Shown: positions 23,142-36,541 of the stretch, piece after piece
Layout: each line of letters begins with the position of its first letter
How positions within the stretch are numbered: position 1 is the first letter of the stretch
DNA from: Thunnus maccoyii
Taxonomy: Eukaryota > Chordata > Actinopteri > Scombriformes > Scombridae
Assembly (NCBI RefSeq): GCF_910596095.1
Contig: NC_056550.1
Location: 13,069,501-13,133,500, forward strand
Length of the DNA stretch: 64,000 nucleotides
Reading direction: 5' to 3'
The notes under the pieces: generated by a model
What the model saw: only the letters and a program-made list of their open reading frames with translations
Database searches by the model: none
Told to the model about the DNA's origin: nothing
Program-made: the position numbers and the translations under genes

Positions 23142-24497
23142 TATATAATAAATGATAAGTGATATAGGTGACAAACACTGGTTTAACACTTGTGTGCCAT
23201 TACATAATAAAAGCAATTTATGAAAGCTAGTGGAAGTGTATACTTTATTAAACACAAACTGGAGCCAAACACAGCATTGCACTAGCACAACCACGTTGAA
23301 GTATTATGTAATCTGTTTGGTTATCTTAGAAATACTGTCAGGGAAAAAAAGGAATTTTATCTGACGTAAATGTTGGGAAAAGAGGGTTTAGAGTCTTACA
23401 GTAAAATCTCATAAACATTTCCGATGTTGATTGGTATCTACAACAAATGACGCACATCATATGACACTGGCTTATTGAACTAGGGTGGATTTGAATAAAC
23501 TCATAAACAAGGGCAGGAGGAAGTAAAGAAATGCACTGCTTGACCACTGTGGTGGAAGCAATGCGACCTTTCCAGTGGATCAACATTCTGAAATCACACA
23601 TTGGACATCCTCTTTGCCATGGACACAACAGTGAGCATTTGTCAGCTATAGCCTGTTAATGTGACATAAATACAATGCTCAAGTTTAACAGCAACCTTTT
23701 ACCAGGAATCATATGTGTAACAGCAAGATTTCTGAGTGAAACTAAGATAAATTAAAATGCTTTGCTTGCTCGATCACAATTTTCTTATAGACACAGTGCA
23801 GTGTGTGTGACTGAAAGAAATGTCAAACTACATGAATACTACAGCAGCTCTCAGTTCAAGGAAACCAGATAGAAGCGGTGAACAGCAGCAATTTACGTTA
23901 TCATTTGCTTAGGGGGAGAGGCATACTGTTTACAGTAAAAGCTCTTCTCTCTGATAATGCTGCCCATCCTTAAAAGCCCCTCTCAGTGATGCAACCAACA
24001 TAAATTAGTGTGACTGTGTTATACTTAGGTTAATCATACACTAAATCAGCATTAGTAGATTCTTGCTTCCTTGTACTGTATTTTGTTATGAGAAGAATGC
24101 AGTCAGTCTGTTGTTTATAGTGAAGAGGCCTGGTCATTTCCTGCCAGACATCCCGTGCCTCATAAATCCATTTTAAATCAATTAGAGCAACATCGGACAC
24201 TGAAGCACTTTCATTCAATAATTGTTATGCTTTTGTGCCTCACCCTCTTTTGTTTGACAGTGTCGCTGGATAAAGCTTACAACATCAAGAAATATTTTAA
24301 TAAAAACATGTTTGACAGCAAAAAAATATATACTATGTTCATACTCTAGTGGTGGAATAATAATGTAATGTCAGCTAAATCTATAGAAGGCTAAATCAGG
24401 TGTATCAGCATTTAGATTTTACACAGATACCATTCGTTTAACACAATGGCAACAGCTGCTGATCATTATATAAGTGCCAATTTGTAAAGAGGCCTAC

Positions 24498-24560
24498 CTG
24501 TGACTTTCCATCAACGTAGAGCTCGAGCTGCTTGGTCCTGTGTGACGCACAAAAAAGGAT
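24498..24560 (-). other. litaf-like: Probable 5' non-coding exon of the litaf-like gene
   Basis: On the minus strand a consensus donor, GTCACAG|GTAGGC, ends a moderately GC-rich, CpG-containing stretch (CTCGAGCTCTACGTTGATGG). Splicing to the acceptor at 22069 would precede the litaf-like start codon. Upper edge unknown. Confidence 0.4.
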
Positions 24561-24699
24561 AGTAAAACCAAAATAGGAAGGAACAATTTCAATACAGTTG
24601 CTACTGTATGTTGTAAGTCTAATGGAGGAAAAAGCTGTTTTTAGTGCCTCCAGTACAACTAGAATGACGACTGCCATGAAACTTCTTAATGCCCCCTCC

Positions 24700-27600
24700 C
24701 TCTTCCTCCTCCCATCATCCCATGTGACTGAATGGCTGAATTGGCTGTTCCGTATTACAGTGCTTGTTCAAATGCTGTTCAAATAATGACCAGTATAGTA
24801 ATAAGAGCTATGAATACAGAACTCACAAAAAGAAAGGGAGAGACTGGGGGAGAGGGAGAACTGTGTTTGCTAAGAACAAAGTGTCCTTTGTTGACCTAAC
24901 GTATAATTACATTACTCATCAGTAATAGTTTAAGCCAGCAATTCTGGAAATATCACAACGCAATGCACACAAAAAGTATCTTGTAATTACTAAACTCTGT
25001 GACTCAGACGACCTAAGCTTCTGGGAACCAAGAAAACGTGATGATCAGTGTGTTTTGACACAGAATACTAACCAGTTTCTCTCTGTTTTCAGCGGTCTGA
25101 CCATGGTGTGTATGCTCTCTTAATAGGAAACATGTGGTAGGAAATACCAAATACCAACCCAGCCCCCGTTCTTTCCACTGACAGCCTTGCACAGCATTGT
25201 TTTTTTTAACTGTTACACTCCTGTAAGACATTAAAGCTGTCGTGTTTTTTTAAGATGGTGTAAGAGGTTTATTACATTTGCTTATTGAGCTATATTGTAA
25301 TGCAGCAACACCTCTGACAGGTAACAACGATGGCAGTGGAAAAGTTGACAGCAAAACCAAACAAGTGCTTTGCTTCATTAGCAGCAGCCTAGATAGAGCA
25401 CTCAGACTGTCACATTTTGTCCCATTTCCTTTAGTTAGCATAACACCAACACAGCTTCTTTCAGGCAGCATATGAGATAGACTAGAACCGTTACATCTGA
25501 TAAACAGATTGTCTATGTCTCTGTCTGCCTGGGGTAGTCCTTCTCCTGCAGGGTGACACCACTTCATAATTCATTCAATAATTGTTTCTTGAATGATGCA
25601 TTTTAAATTACCTTCTTAATAGAGAGGTCACTGTTTTTGCACTTCAGCATTGAAACTTTCTAGTGAAGAATTCATTATATTGAAGGATTTATGATATTTT
25701 GACATTCATTGCACATATGATTTTAACTTATCAGAGAACCTACAGTAGGTGTAATCAAACATTTAATTAACCTGTCTGTGTCACAACTCACATAGTTACA
25801 ACTTATTAAAGGCACTCTGTGGTGTTTCTAACCTCTAGTAGCACTATGGAGCAGTTTTTGGTTTTTTTTGAGTGGGTCCCTGTTTGTTTGCCTTGTGTAC
25901 ATGCACACAGGGGAAGTGATAAATAGTCCTGCCAATGGTTTCAAACTATTCCACTTAATGACTGAATGATTGTAATGCAGCAATGCACCAGAAAAGGCAG
26001 GGAAGAAGAACACAGAAAGCTAGTAAACATAAATGTAAACAATGCAGGATTTAAAATACTTTAAATTGGGCTTAATTGCCTTGTTTTATGAGGAAGGAAA
26101 TGCATTCAACACTTTGGTTACACCTCGAAGATACATGCAGTGCATTTGGGTGCATAACACTCGATGTAAACATAAGTTTTGTTTGTTTACATGAAAAATC
26201 CACAGGGCACCTTTAATGCACATTCACCCATGATGTGTTAAAGCTGTATTAATTGTTTTTGCCTCTAGTGTGGCAGAAGAACACCACAACAAGTTGTTAT
26301 GGCTGAAGTTTTAGCAAAAAATTGCCTACTGTACTATCTAGAAGTTAGGGAGCTAAATGTGTTTCTGGCCACCTGACAAATGTCAAATATTCATTCTCAG
26401 ATATTCAGATGAGGTTAATGAGCCTTTTTACATTACAAGTAGTAATTCAAGCCACTTTTAATATAAAAAACAATACTGAACCATCATGACAAATGTGTGG
26501 CCTGTTTTATACAGTGACCTGTGCTTTGAGTCAGAGTTTTTTTAAGGCCATGCACACCTACACATGTGTTTTCAGTTGGCTTGGATGATTTAATGTGGGC
26601 AGAGCCACAGTATGCTGGGGGCGTACATGAAGTTAACCAAATCAATCAATCGAAGATGATGATAAAGGTGTAATTTGTCCCACCCTAATAGGTGGAACAA
26701 AGCAGACAAGAGAGTCAGCAGGATGTCAATCAAACATTTGACATAGTAGTACCATAGATGTGCAGGGCCTTTAAAGGTAGTGACTTTTTGTTTCACTACA
26801 CAAACTGTATTGCTTGTTATACAAATTATGTAAAAGTATTCAATCTTAATTTCACATTCCAGAAAATGTTCCTTCTTCCTTTTCTTCCTTTCTTCATTAT
26901 TCATTCCAATCTTCCTTTTTTCATTAGAATCACTTCCATCAGCAAATTCACAGTCTTGCAAAACAGTCACATGAAGAAAAATGGCTTTAAGCAGAAGTTG
27001 TGAAATAAAAGAACTTTATAGTATTTAAACATAAAAAGGTAAATTTCACATTTAGATAATTAATGAATACAGAGGGGAACGATGTGCTTGATGTTCTGTT
27101 TTACCCATGCAGCATTTATCTGGAGGTCATTATTTCCCAGTGATGAGTTCTTGGATAAGATCCTGTCTCTCATGGCTCTCTGGTGTTTTTTAAAGAAACA
27201 TATCACACTCTTGCACAACACTAAATATTTGTCTGTGCCTGTTCAGTCATGCTTAGTCAGGCAGTCTCTCCCACACACTAAGTGAGTGTGAATGATCCAC
27301 TCCTAAACACATGACTTTAACACATGAAGGCCTGATGACAGTCAGGTTGGGGCTTAGGATACTGAGAGGTCACAGGACTATCACAAGAGCATTACCCATC
27401 ACATCTGGAATGTGCTGCACTGCAACCACACTGATAATTACAGGCGGACACAGGAAGATGCTATTCTGACTTAAAATCCAGAGAATATAAATATGTATTT
27501 TTGCTATATGGCCACTAGAGGTCAACATTGTGTCAACATTTAATGTTCAACGCTTGTTTTCTTTCTCACTAAATCAGAATGAGGGGTCAGTTTAAGGACA

Positions 27601-29850
27601 CACACAGAGGGTGTCTCACCATTCCACTTGTGTCCAATAATGTAGACTTGCAGGTTTTTCATAAATATACTTTGTTCTGGATCATCTACTGGGACATTTT
27701 TGTGAATGCCTATAAAGTATTTCCACTGTTACTGAAGCATATGTTTTTCTATTTTGTTTCCACAATTGGTGACTGCTTAATGTGTTTCTGCTTTTGTTGC
27801 ATATTGTTTGAGTATAATATAGTGATTTGATTAATGGTCTTCATACAGCAGCCCAGGAATCACTGTTTGCCTTGATTGCATCACTGTTTTATACTCATGC
27901 AGTCTTCCAGAAACAGAAAGCTATGTCACCGACAAGACACGGGTTTCGTGATTGGCTGCAATGAAACATGAATAAGTTATTGCAAGGATTTAGAAGAGAC
28001 AGAGCAGAGACTTTCCCTGGAGACAAAGCACAGAGCATCATCAGTTCAGTACACTGTGCTCCAGGTCAATTCACTTTAATACAATTTACTTCATTCCAGA
28101 TGATGGAAAGAAAAAATGAATAATTAAAAACAGTCATCATTCTTATCTAAACCCATCAGTAGTAAGCTCTCTGCAGGGATGTGTCTTTCAAAAGGGTGTA
28201 TGAACACCTTAGAAGATGATAAGGTTCATCAGTTTTCGCATTTTACTGGTGTTTCAGATTGCTTTCTAAAGCATCATGTTTTTTAAATGTGTACATATTA
28301 GTGTGGAAATGAGTAGACATATTAAAAAGCAAGCAAGCCTTTGAAATGCTTTTGATTATAGGCACGCCCCAGAAAGCTTCTCTTCATCCAATGTGTGAAC
28401 TACATACTGAAGTTCAAGTGCAGTTTTTGAACAAGTAGCAGCAGCCAAAAGTTCTGGTTCACCTGCAAAATGTCTGGGGGTCTTGCTCCTATGTAGGAAG
28501 AGTGGAGGGCCTTTTACAGTACTTGTCTGTGTTCAGCGGCCCACTGTCTCATAATCTTAGTGGGTCTTGGATCCCAGCTTAAATCTGCACATTAAGATCA
28601 AGGTGTTAAAGAAAGAGCCCTGTCAGCTGTGCAGTATGCTGTAGTCATGCAGTCATCAATATTATTAAAGGCTGAATACTAACCATGATGAGTGAACTGA
28701 ACTTCTTTACATAATATTTTATGCAATATTTGGATATTGCACTCCTTCCTTGTTAAGCTTACTTACAATGTTGATAACACATATATACATGTGTATATAT
28801 GTATACAACAACATACAATACAACAAAAACAAATAAAATTGATTTTGAACTAATTTGATTTGATTTAATTATTTATGATGTATGTGCTAGTGTCCAGTGC
28901 CCAAGCAGACCTTCAAGTCTAGCAATAATCCTGGTTGTTACTACTGATGCAGCAAGTAGTATATGTTAAACTGTTAAACACCATACAGAACATATGCAAG
29001 GAATGTAAATATAGTGAATGTTGTGTGTTTATTTGTGTTTTAAGCCTGGATTTTCCACATGATAAGCAAATTTACTTTATCAGAGTAAGGCGTGGCATAT
29101 ACAGGATGTATTATTGTGGTGATATGAGAGCTTGATCCTGTTTGTATCTGGATCATGTTGGTCTAATTGATTCATTGTATAAAATGTTGCAGATGGGCTA
29201 AAGTATGATGACATTTCTGGTGAGTTATGATATGGTGAGTTTCCCTGATGTTGTATGTGCATCTGCCTGACTGCATCTTATCAATACCGCGATCTTGTCG
29301 TTGTTTTCTGTTCCTTTATGGCAGAGAGAAGATTTGACTGTGCTGCATGATTACTATACCATCTCAGGTAAAGGACAAAAAGCTGAATTTTATGAAAAAA
29401 CACATAATAAGTATTACATTTTGATAACATCAGTGAGTCAACACCAGTGCTGTATCCTTGTTGCAACACCATGTTTTGCTTTCCCAGTTAATTCCCTGTG
29501 AAATTGTTTTTAACTATTGTACATATTGTATTATTTTTATTATTCTAGGACACCTAACAAAAAGGGGCTGCTGATGAAAATTAATCTTTTGGCTAACTTT
29601 GGTACATTTACATTTGTTTGAATGTTAATTAATTTACACTGTCCCTTTTCAGATAAAATAAATTGAAATTAAATTTAATTTAATTTAACTACCTCCACCT
29701 CTAAAGTCTCTTTGTACTTTTAGATTTATCTCAGTTTAGATAAAAGATCCTTTACAGAACCTGAATGAATACACAGTGTGATTTCACAATTAAATCAACA
29801 CAATAGAAAACACTTAACAACCTTAATTTTAAAAACTGTACTGTAAGATA
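24700..29850. other. Long intergenic stretch, no gene recognised
   Basis: AT-rich, mostly unique sequence. The longest ORFs (about 126 codons on the minus strand near 26.8 kb) show no motif, poor composition and no partner exons. A CCAAT-like 'gattggctgc' at 27.95 kb is not followed by a recognisable exon. Confidence 0.5.
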
Positions 29851-29987
29851 CTTTAGAGATACACAATTAAAGAACCTGAGAAAACAGAAACATCCATTTG
29901 GGTTCCACTTCCTGCAAAGATAGCTTTTGGGTTGCCAGGTTGTGGAATATCATCCTCCAGCCTGGCACTTTTCTTGATGCAACATTA

Positions 29988-30045
29988 CACTGGGCCTTTT
30001 CCAAAGCAGAACCTCCCCACTCCCACTTCATCGTGGAGTGCACTC
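29988..30045 (+). repeat. Inverted pair, left copy
   Basis: CACTGGGCCTTTTCCAAAG followed by a CCCACTCCCACTTC stretch is repeated in reverse complement at 30998-31056. Confidence 0.6.
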
Positions 30046-30997
30046 TGTTTGTAGTCACACTGAAGTATAAATACAGCCGTAGGCTTAGGGACGAACTTCA
30101 CTCTCTCCGGTGGAAACAGGAACTGGTTTCCAATCAGCATCAGTTGAGATCACTGACTGTATATAAATATTTATGTACGTATAATAAATCTTTATATACA
30201 GTCAATGGTCAGGAGTGGCAACAGTTGCCATCATCCACCAGCTGTTACAAGATGAGATAAGGCGTAGACGTTTGTTTTTTCAAACTTTTTATTATCCAAA
30301 ATACAAAAATACATTTCTTAGTGATCCTTTTGTACATGTGGACATGAGCCATTTTTCAGCCATTGAAAAAAATAATTTTTAAAGACCTGACTTGTTATGC
30401 TTCAGTTCAAAAAAGTTTTACCTAGCTATTCATATCAAATATCCTGGGTTATATTGTCATAAATTTCACATGTAAATGGCAATACAAGTATTAAGTATTA
30501 CTGTAAGCCTGTTGTGCATTAATAGACTTTATCTGTGGTAATTACATTTGTGTACAGACATTAATGAATGTTTTCCCCATGAAACAATAAATGTTTTTAC
30601 CTTTTATTTTATAAGTTTGTAGTCAGAAGTATAGTTAGCTCATGCTACTGATTGGGATATAACAACCAGAGGTTGTGAACATCCTTGTCTCTGGAGATAC
30701 GAAGGATACACAAAGGGACTGTCAAACTCTTTTTTAATGTATTAATTTTCCATTAGAAATAAGTTAAACAACTTACAGAAGTTCCTGTCCAAACCAGTCA
30801 TGTATATATATATATATAAAAATGACACTACTTTACTACTTTTTACACTACGGAGCGTCTTCCATGGTGAACACAATAAGTGTTGCACGTGCTCAGTAAG
30901 TCAGAATCGATGTAGGCTCGCTTTTGGAGGGTTTTATAACCCACTTCCACTCCCCCCCAAATTGGTTTGGGATGGCGGACCCTCCACGTGAACACAC

Positions 30998-31056
30998 AAA
31001 TGGAGTGGAAGTGGGTAGGGAGAGGGTGTAGGTCCTACTTTGGAAAAGGCCCACTG
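30998..31056 (-). repeat. Inverted pair, right copy
   Basis: Reverse complement of the 29988 segment with moderate divergence. Together they frame about 1 kb without coding content. Confidence 0.6.
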
Positions 31057-31982
31057 ACTGCAACTCTTTGTCCTTCTCACTTGGACAGACAGCCAGAACA
31101 AGTGAGAGTGTGACAAGGCCTGCCGCTACTTTCAAACGTGGCAGTCACACCTGCTATTCTCACCCTCGACAATATTTTATGATTACTGACACACTTTTAT
31201 TATACCGTGTTAAGACTTGACTCATTCAAGTCATAACTACCTGTAACTGTTAGTTTTTATGGACACACTACAATGACATGCTCACACTCGCAAACATATT
31301 TTTCCTAGCTTTCTCTTTGTTTTTTACTGCATCACCACCCCCGTCCACACCCTTCACAAACCCCTTCCCGTAAGAACACACCCTGATGCCTCCTCTGCTT
31401 TTTTCCACCTTATCTGTTTCTTTGTGTCTTCAGTCTTTTATTCTAGTTTCTTTTCACAGTGTAGTCTCAATATGAGTGTTGAATGTGAGTGATTATGAAT
31501 GAGGGTCAGAGGTACAAAAGCAGGGAGGCAGGAGTGCTGAAAGTGGAACCATCAATCAAAATACAGACTGAAGTTCAAATAAAATTATGAAAATGACAAA
31601 AAATACCAGTGTTACCAGTATTAAAGTCTTTATTTTAATATACAAACCAATTTATGTTAGCCTCAGTTCTGCAAAAGAACTGTATGGTGTTCTCTGTTAA
31701 TTTTCAATAATGTCACCCACAATGTCAGCATTTTATTACTGAACCTCTAAAATCTATCAAGGTTAATAGTTACAAAATATTTTCCCATTTGATTTTTTAA
31801 ACAGCAGCAACAGCAGACTATGACGTAGTAATAGGGCCAGAGATTTCAAGCATTCCACCTTCACCTTATTCTACATCGTAACAGAACAACAGCAATGTTA
31901 AATGTGTCATTCCAGGTTCCAGGTGAATGAAAGCATTGTAGAAATAACTCTTCTTAGATCAAGGTTTTGAAGGTATCACAAG

Positions 31983-31984
<2 letters not shown>

Positions 31985-32026
<42 letters not shown>

Positions 32027-32048
32027 ACACACACATACACACACACAT
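31985..32048. repeat. (AC)n microsatellite
   Basis: About 30 AC units with two short interruptions. Confidence 0.95.
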
Positions 32049-32109
32049 AAAGTTGAATTTTAAGAATGGACTATTACTGCTCTGCTACCCTATGGTGACT
32101 GAGTGGGTT

Positions 32110-32460
32110 GAGCTGCAACAATTAATCAATTAGTCAATTAATTGACAAAAGAATTATCAGCAAGTATTTTGATAATCAATTTATCATCTAAGTCATTGTT
32201 TAAACAAAATTTTTAAAAAAACAACATCCGATTCCAGCTTCTCCAGTGTTAATATTTGCTGGTTTTCTAAGTCCTCTATGATATTAAACTGAACAGCTTT
32301 GGGGTTTGTACTCAGTCTGACAAAAGTGGACCTTAAAGAAATCTTGGATTCTGGGAAACTGTGATATATATTTTTCACTATTTTCTGACATTTTATGTAC
32401 CAAATGATTATTTGAGAAAACCATTGATAGATTAAAAAAAAAATCATTAGTTGCAGCCCT
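32110..32460. mobile_element. Non-autonomous DNA element with GCTGCAAC ends
   Basis: The left end reads GAGCTGCAACAATTAATC; the right end reads ATCATTAGTTGCAGCCC, its near reverse complement. The interior ('ttttgataatcaattta', 'ttttcactattttctgacat') is a repeat I recognise from many teleost genomes. No protein is encoded. Confidence 0.7.
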
Positions 32461-32621
32461 ACATGTCAATGTACACTGTACAGTTATGCTCCCTGAATCA
32501 AACGCAATGGGAAAGCATTGAGTTTTGGGTTGAAAATACGCAATGCATCAGACTGGCAATGTCATGCCTTATTAGGCTGAATGTATATTCTCACAGTTCC
32601 CAGTTATTTTAGCCATGCTAG

Positions 32622-32998
32622 CCCAGATAGCATACTGAAGTGGGCCACTTCAGGCAATGATGCAGCACTGCTGGCCTTCTTCTGGCCTGGACAAAATGGA
32701 TGTGAGCCTGAAATGGCCCGCATGTAAAATAGCAAAAATGGCCCAAATATCCCAAATCAAATGTGGGCCTTTTTTGGTAAAGATGCGGTGCTCTCAGGTA
32801 CGTGTATTCTGGATGTGGGCTAGTTCTGATTTATCTGGTTTGTTCTTGGTTGACATACAGCTTGCTTGTGGCCCAGATCTGGGAAACAGGGGCAGACCAC
32901 CCAAGTGCCATCATTCCACGTGGTATGTGGGCCAGATGAAAGTTCCAAAAGTGTTGGGTGAGGTCTGGATCTTGGCCACAGCAAATTTGCTATGTCTG
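32622..32998 (+). mobile_element. Non-autonomous DNA element with CCCAGATAGCA ends, copy 1
   Basis: It starts CCCAGATAGCATACTG and ends with a worn GCTATGTCTG. The body matches 56865-57241 in reverse complement. It is rich in TGGCCCA and CAGATCTGGG words. An open frame of about 115 codons runs through it, but its substitutions against copy 2 are almost all amino-acid changing. Confidence 0.7.
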
Positions 32999-33004
32999 AG
33001 AGGC

Positions 33005-33595
33005 ATCACATTGATATCACTCTGTCTGTCTCACCACTGTGTCAGTCTTTTGGTCCTTCCAACACTTTGGCCCAAACTAAAATATCTCAACAACCATGGA
33101 AAATTTTTTACAGACATTCATTATTCCCAGATGATGAGTCCTATAATGACTTTGGTGATCCCCTGACCTTTCCTGTTGCCCACCACGGTTCTGAAGAATT
33201 TCACATTTGTGAGTGAAATGTCCAAACTATTGGAGGGATTGCCATGCACTTTGGTCCACACTTTCATGTAGCCCTTGGGATGAATTATAATCACTTCTGT
33301 CATCCCCTGACTTTTCATTTAGTGTATCATCAGGCTAAATGTTCAATTTGTTCAATACTTTGCTTTATGATGAAATACTTCAGCCCATGTAGCCATCAGC
33401 CTCAGCTGTAGTTTGTGTTTAGTGCTAATTAGCAAATATTTGCATACTAACACACTAAACGAAGATGAATGGTAAACATCAGAATGTCAGCATTGCCAAT
33501 GCAAACATGTTAGCATGTAGCTCGCATCACTGCTGTGCCTATGTGCAGCCTCACAGAGCCACTAGCATGACTGTAGACTTTTGTTTAATTATGAA
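33005..33595. repeat. Teleost dispersed repeat with two internal subunits
   Basis: Two related subunits of about 110 bases share 'ggtgatcccctgac(c/t)ttt' or 'gtcatcccctgacttttc' and 'ggattgccatg'. They are followed by 'gtttagtgctaattagcaaa' and 'gttagcatgtagctc'. I recognise the whole as a common perciform repeat. The ORFs over it are incidental. Confidence 0.65.
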
Positions 33596-33599
33596 AAAC

Positions 33600-35280
33600 T
33601 TTTATGTATCCAAAGCAAGCAGATCTCTTTCTCTTTTAAGTAGGATCAACTAAAACAATGGGTTTGCATGCATGCTTATTTGTGCTACTGTAAAACTGTG
33701 CAACATTCAGGGAATGCAGCAGTCTCTTTATAATCACAAGGGAAGCCATTTACCTTTCACTTTGTGGTTGCAGTTATATACCTGGACAGGCTTCACTATC
33801 AGTATGATAAGAAATTGGCTTAAATATAGTGTTCGCTATTGTAGTTATTTTAATAGACAAACTACATGTGTAGGCTAGTTGTATAAACTGTATTTACAGC
33901 CATTTGAAAAGCCACCTGTTTTATACAAGATGACATCTAGAAACAGTAGTGACACAGGAGGAACATAAAAAGAAAGTGACGGTTATGATCGTGGCAATGG
34001 AGAAGTCGTTTTGAAGGTAGTTTTGCTTTTGGATGGGTCCTCAGTTAGGGTGTGGCTATACCTTTGGTTAATCATTGCATCTGGCCCTGATCTAAAGAGG
34101 TTCAGTCGAAAGTGAGATTATCATTATATAAAAGCATTGTATCCATGCTGGCGTGGAAGTTAAGCACATTGTGAGTCATCTTAACACACAAGACATTATT
34201 TTTTAGATGTTTTTCAGAACAAATTTTGTTTATATTTTCTGAGTTTTTCCAGGTGAATTTCATGTGGCAAAATTTCATAACAGTGTTGGGTCAAACCTTG
34301 AAGATACAATGTCAAGCACAATAAAAGCAGATACATACTACAGTACAGAAACCACATACTCACCACAGACAAATGCACACATGCATGCAAGCACTCAAAA
34401 TCAGGCAGAATTATATCTGCATGAACATATTCAATATTCCATGACTGGGAGCTGATAGGAGAATGTTCAAAATGATAATCTGTTTAAAAGTTAAGTCATG
34501 CTCTGTTTCCTCCAGGATTTGTTGAACACTTAAGTCTTTCAGTATTTTTTCAATTAAATCGGTCCAGTGGGACTTATTTAATCTAGATGTCTCCACTGTA
34601 TACTTTGACCCATCCAATTATTCTGTCTGAGAAAAGAGCCTGAGGCACAACTCCCTTATCAGATTTATTTGATACTGAATGGTTAAAATGTTCATTTAAA
34701 GTTAGACAAGAAGAAATTGTGTGCTATACATGTATAATTAGCAGTTCAAGTTGTTAAAGGTGCTTGTGTGTGTGCTCACAGTTGGCAGTAGACTGTTTTC
34801 AAATTGGAACAGTAATTTATGGCCCATAGTAGATTAGTCTGTGTCTTTTAACCAAAGCTCATATCCTAAATCTTGGATTTCGTTTCTCTTCCTTTACCTC
34901 ACATCAGCATTTTTTTATCCAGTGAAAGACAAATATAATCTTTCTACTGTACACCGTGGCTCAATTCTTCTTATGCCTCTGGTAACATATTTACAGATTT
35001 GACCTATTAATGGGTGGACAAGCCATTAAGTTAGCACACATAATGGATGAGCAATAGGGAGAAGTCATAATTGCTTTATTGCCCCAGCCTTATGCACACA
35101 AATGATAAGTAAATGGAAGAGAACCAACAGACAGCTACCCTTCTATGAAACACTTTCACAATGACGGTTTTATTAGTGGCCGTTTGAGGAGGAAGCTTTG
35201 ATAGGACGACAAAAAGAAAGAGGTCTGAGGTTCCACCTTCACCTTACTTTCTGTGTCTATCATAAACGTTCAGACAGCAA
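33600..35280. other. Intergenic stretch upstream of the MYADM-like cluster
   Basis: No repeat or gene recognised. The last 80 bases may include 5' untranslated sequence of the first MYADM-like gene (GAAGAG|GTGAGAG near 35310 is a possible donor), but this is weak. Confidence 0.35.
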
Positions 35281-35354
35281 GGACAGAAGAGGCAAGCTGC
35301 TGAAGAGGTGAGAGACTAACTAAACATCATCGTGAGAACAGAATCATAACTGCC

Positions 35355-36541
35355 ATGGACTTCAGAACAATGACAGTGCCTTTGGGCATTGTGCGGATAC
35401 TGGAGGTGATCTTCACCTGTATCTCCTTCAGCCTGGTTGCATCGGTGGGCCATAATACTCACTCCTTCTGGACGTGGTGCATGTTCTCCTGGTGCTTCTG
35501 CTTCAGCGTCTCCGTCCTCATACTCTTCCTGGAATTCACCAGTCTCAGCGAAAAGTTGCCCATCTCCTGGAATGACTTCACTACAGCTTTTGCCATGTTG
35601 GCTACCCTAATGGTGTGTGTCATTTTTTTACTCTGTTGTTATCGGTCTTTGATGTTACAGCAGCATCTTAAATTAATCAGCTTAAACAGAGTCATATTGG
35701 AGTTTCAATCAGCCATGTGGGACTTCTGCTTTTTTGTTATAGCCAGAGCTGTTATAGCCACAACTTCCCAAAACAGATAATGATAATTACATGTTTGACT
35801 GACTTTTAGTAATTGTAAATATGCAGGTTCACTATTTACTGGTGCTAAAGATGAATACAATATGGTTCAAGTCAAATTTACTGCCAGAGAGTATCTTAAA
35901 AAAATACTTACTAAATAATCACTTTACACCTATTTTTGTTGTTTCTCTTTATACAGGTGCTGGCAGCATCCATCATCTATCCTATCCAGTTCACTTGTCC
36001 CAGCTGTGGCAAACAGATTGGTGCCACTGTTACTTCCTTTCTGGCCTTCATCCTGTACGCCGTTGAGGTTGGGATGACCCGCGCCAAATCTGATGAAATT
36101 AGTGGATTTCTGTCCACAATCCCAGGCCTCCTCAAGGTTCTGGAGGCCTTTGTGGCGTGCATCATCTTCATCTGCTTGGACCACGACAGGTACTCTAAGT
36201 ATCCAGGGCTCCAGTGGTGTGTTGCTGTCTATTCCATTTGCCTCATTTTTGCCCTCCTTGTCATCATTTTTACCATCGGTCGCCTTCTGTCCCTATTTCC
36301 CGGACCATTTAACAAAGTTCTGATATGCTGCAATGTGTTGGCCGTAATGATGTACATTACAGCTGTAGTCATCTGGCCTCTGTATAGCTTTGAGAACAAA
36401 CCCAGGCCAACCTGCAATGTACCTGCTGCATGTCGATGGTGGGATAATTTAGTGGTCATAACTTTCATGACCTGTTTCAACCTTATCGCTTACATGGTTG
36501 ATACTTTTTATTCTTTTAGGCTGGTCTTCTTCACTACTTGA
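35355..36541 (+). CDS. myadm-like: MYADM-like membrane protein, copy 1 (two coding exons)
   Basis: Coding exons 35355-35612 and 35957-36541 join in phase 0 to give 280 residues, close to copies 2 (276) and 3 (283). The protein is a multi-span membrane protein of the myeloid-associated differentiation marker family, with two MARVEL-type four-helix regions. The first runs from PLGIVRILEVIFTCISFSLV through FWTWCMFSWCFCF and SVSVLILFLEF to the FTTAFAMLA helix, and the second from IPGLLKVLEAFVACIIFIC to FMTCFNLIAYMVDTFYSFRL. MYADM proteins organise ordered membrane domains and Rac1 targeting in mammals; a fish role is not known. The 344-base intron has a good acceptor (tttctctttatacag) and falls after ATLM, exactly where the intronless copies read on. 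The start ATG has ACTGCC before it. Confidence 0.88.

Noticed and set aside
26590-26970. 126-codon minus-strand ORF
   Set aside because: It has Lys- and Ile-rich AT-driven composition, no motif, no promoter or splice context and no paralogue in the window.
30893-31135. Minus-strand frame that looks like a signal peptide followed by a small secreted protein
   Set aside because: Its first codon is TTG, not ATG. There is no upstream ATG in frame before a stop, and the frame runs through an inverted repeat segment.
32657-33166. 169-codon open frame, partly mirrored by a 119-codon frame at 56889-57248
   Set aside because: Both lie in copies of a non-autonomous DNA element. Nearly all differences between the two change the amino acid, so there is no sign of selection on a protein.
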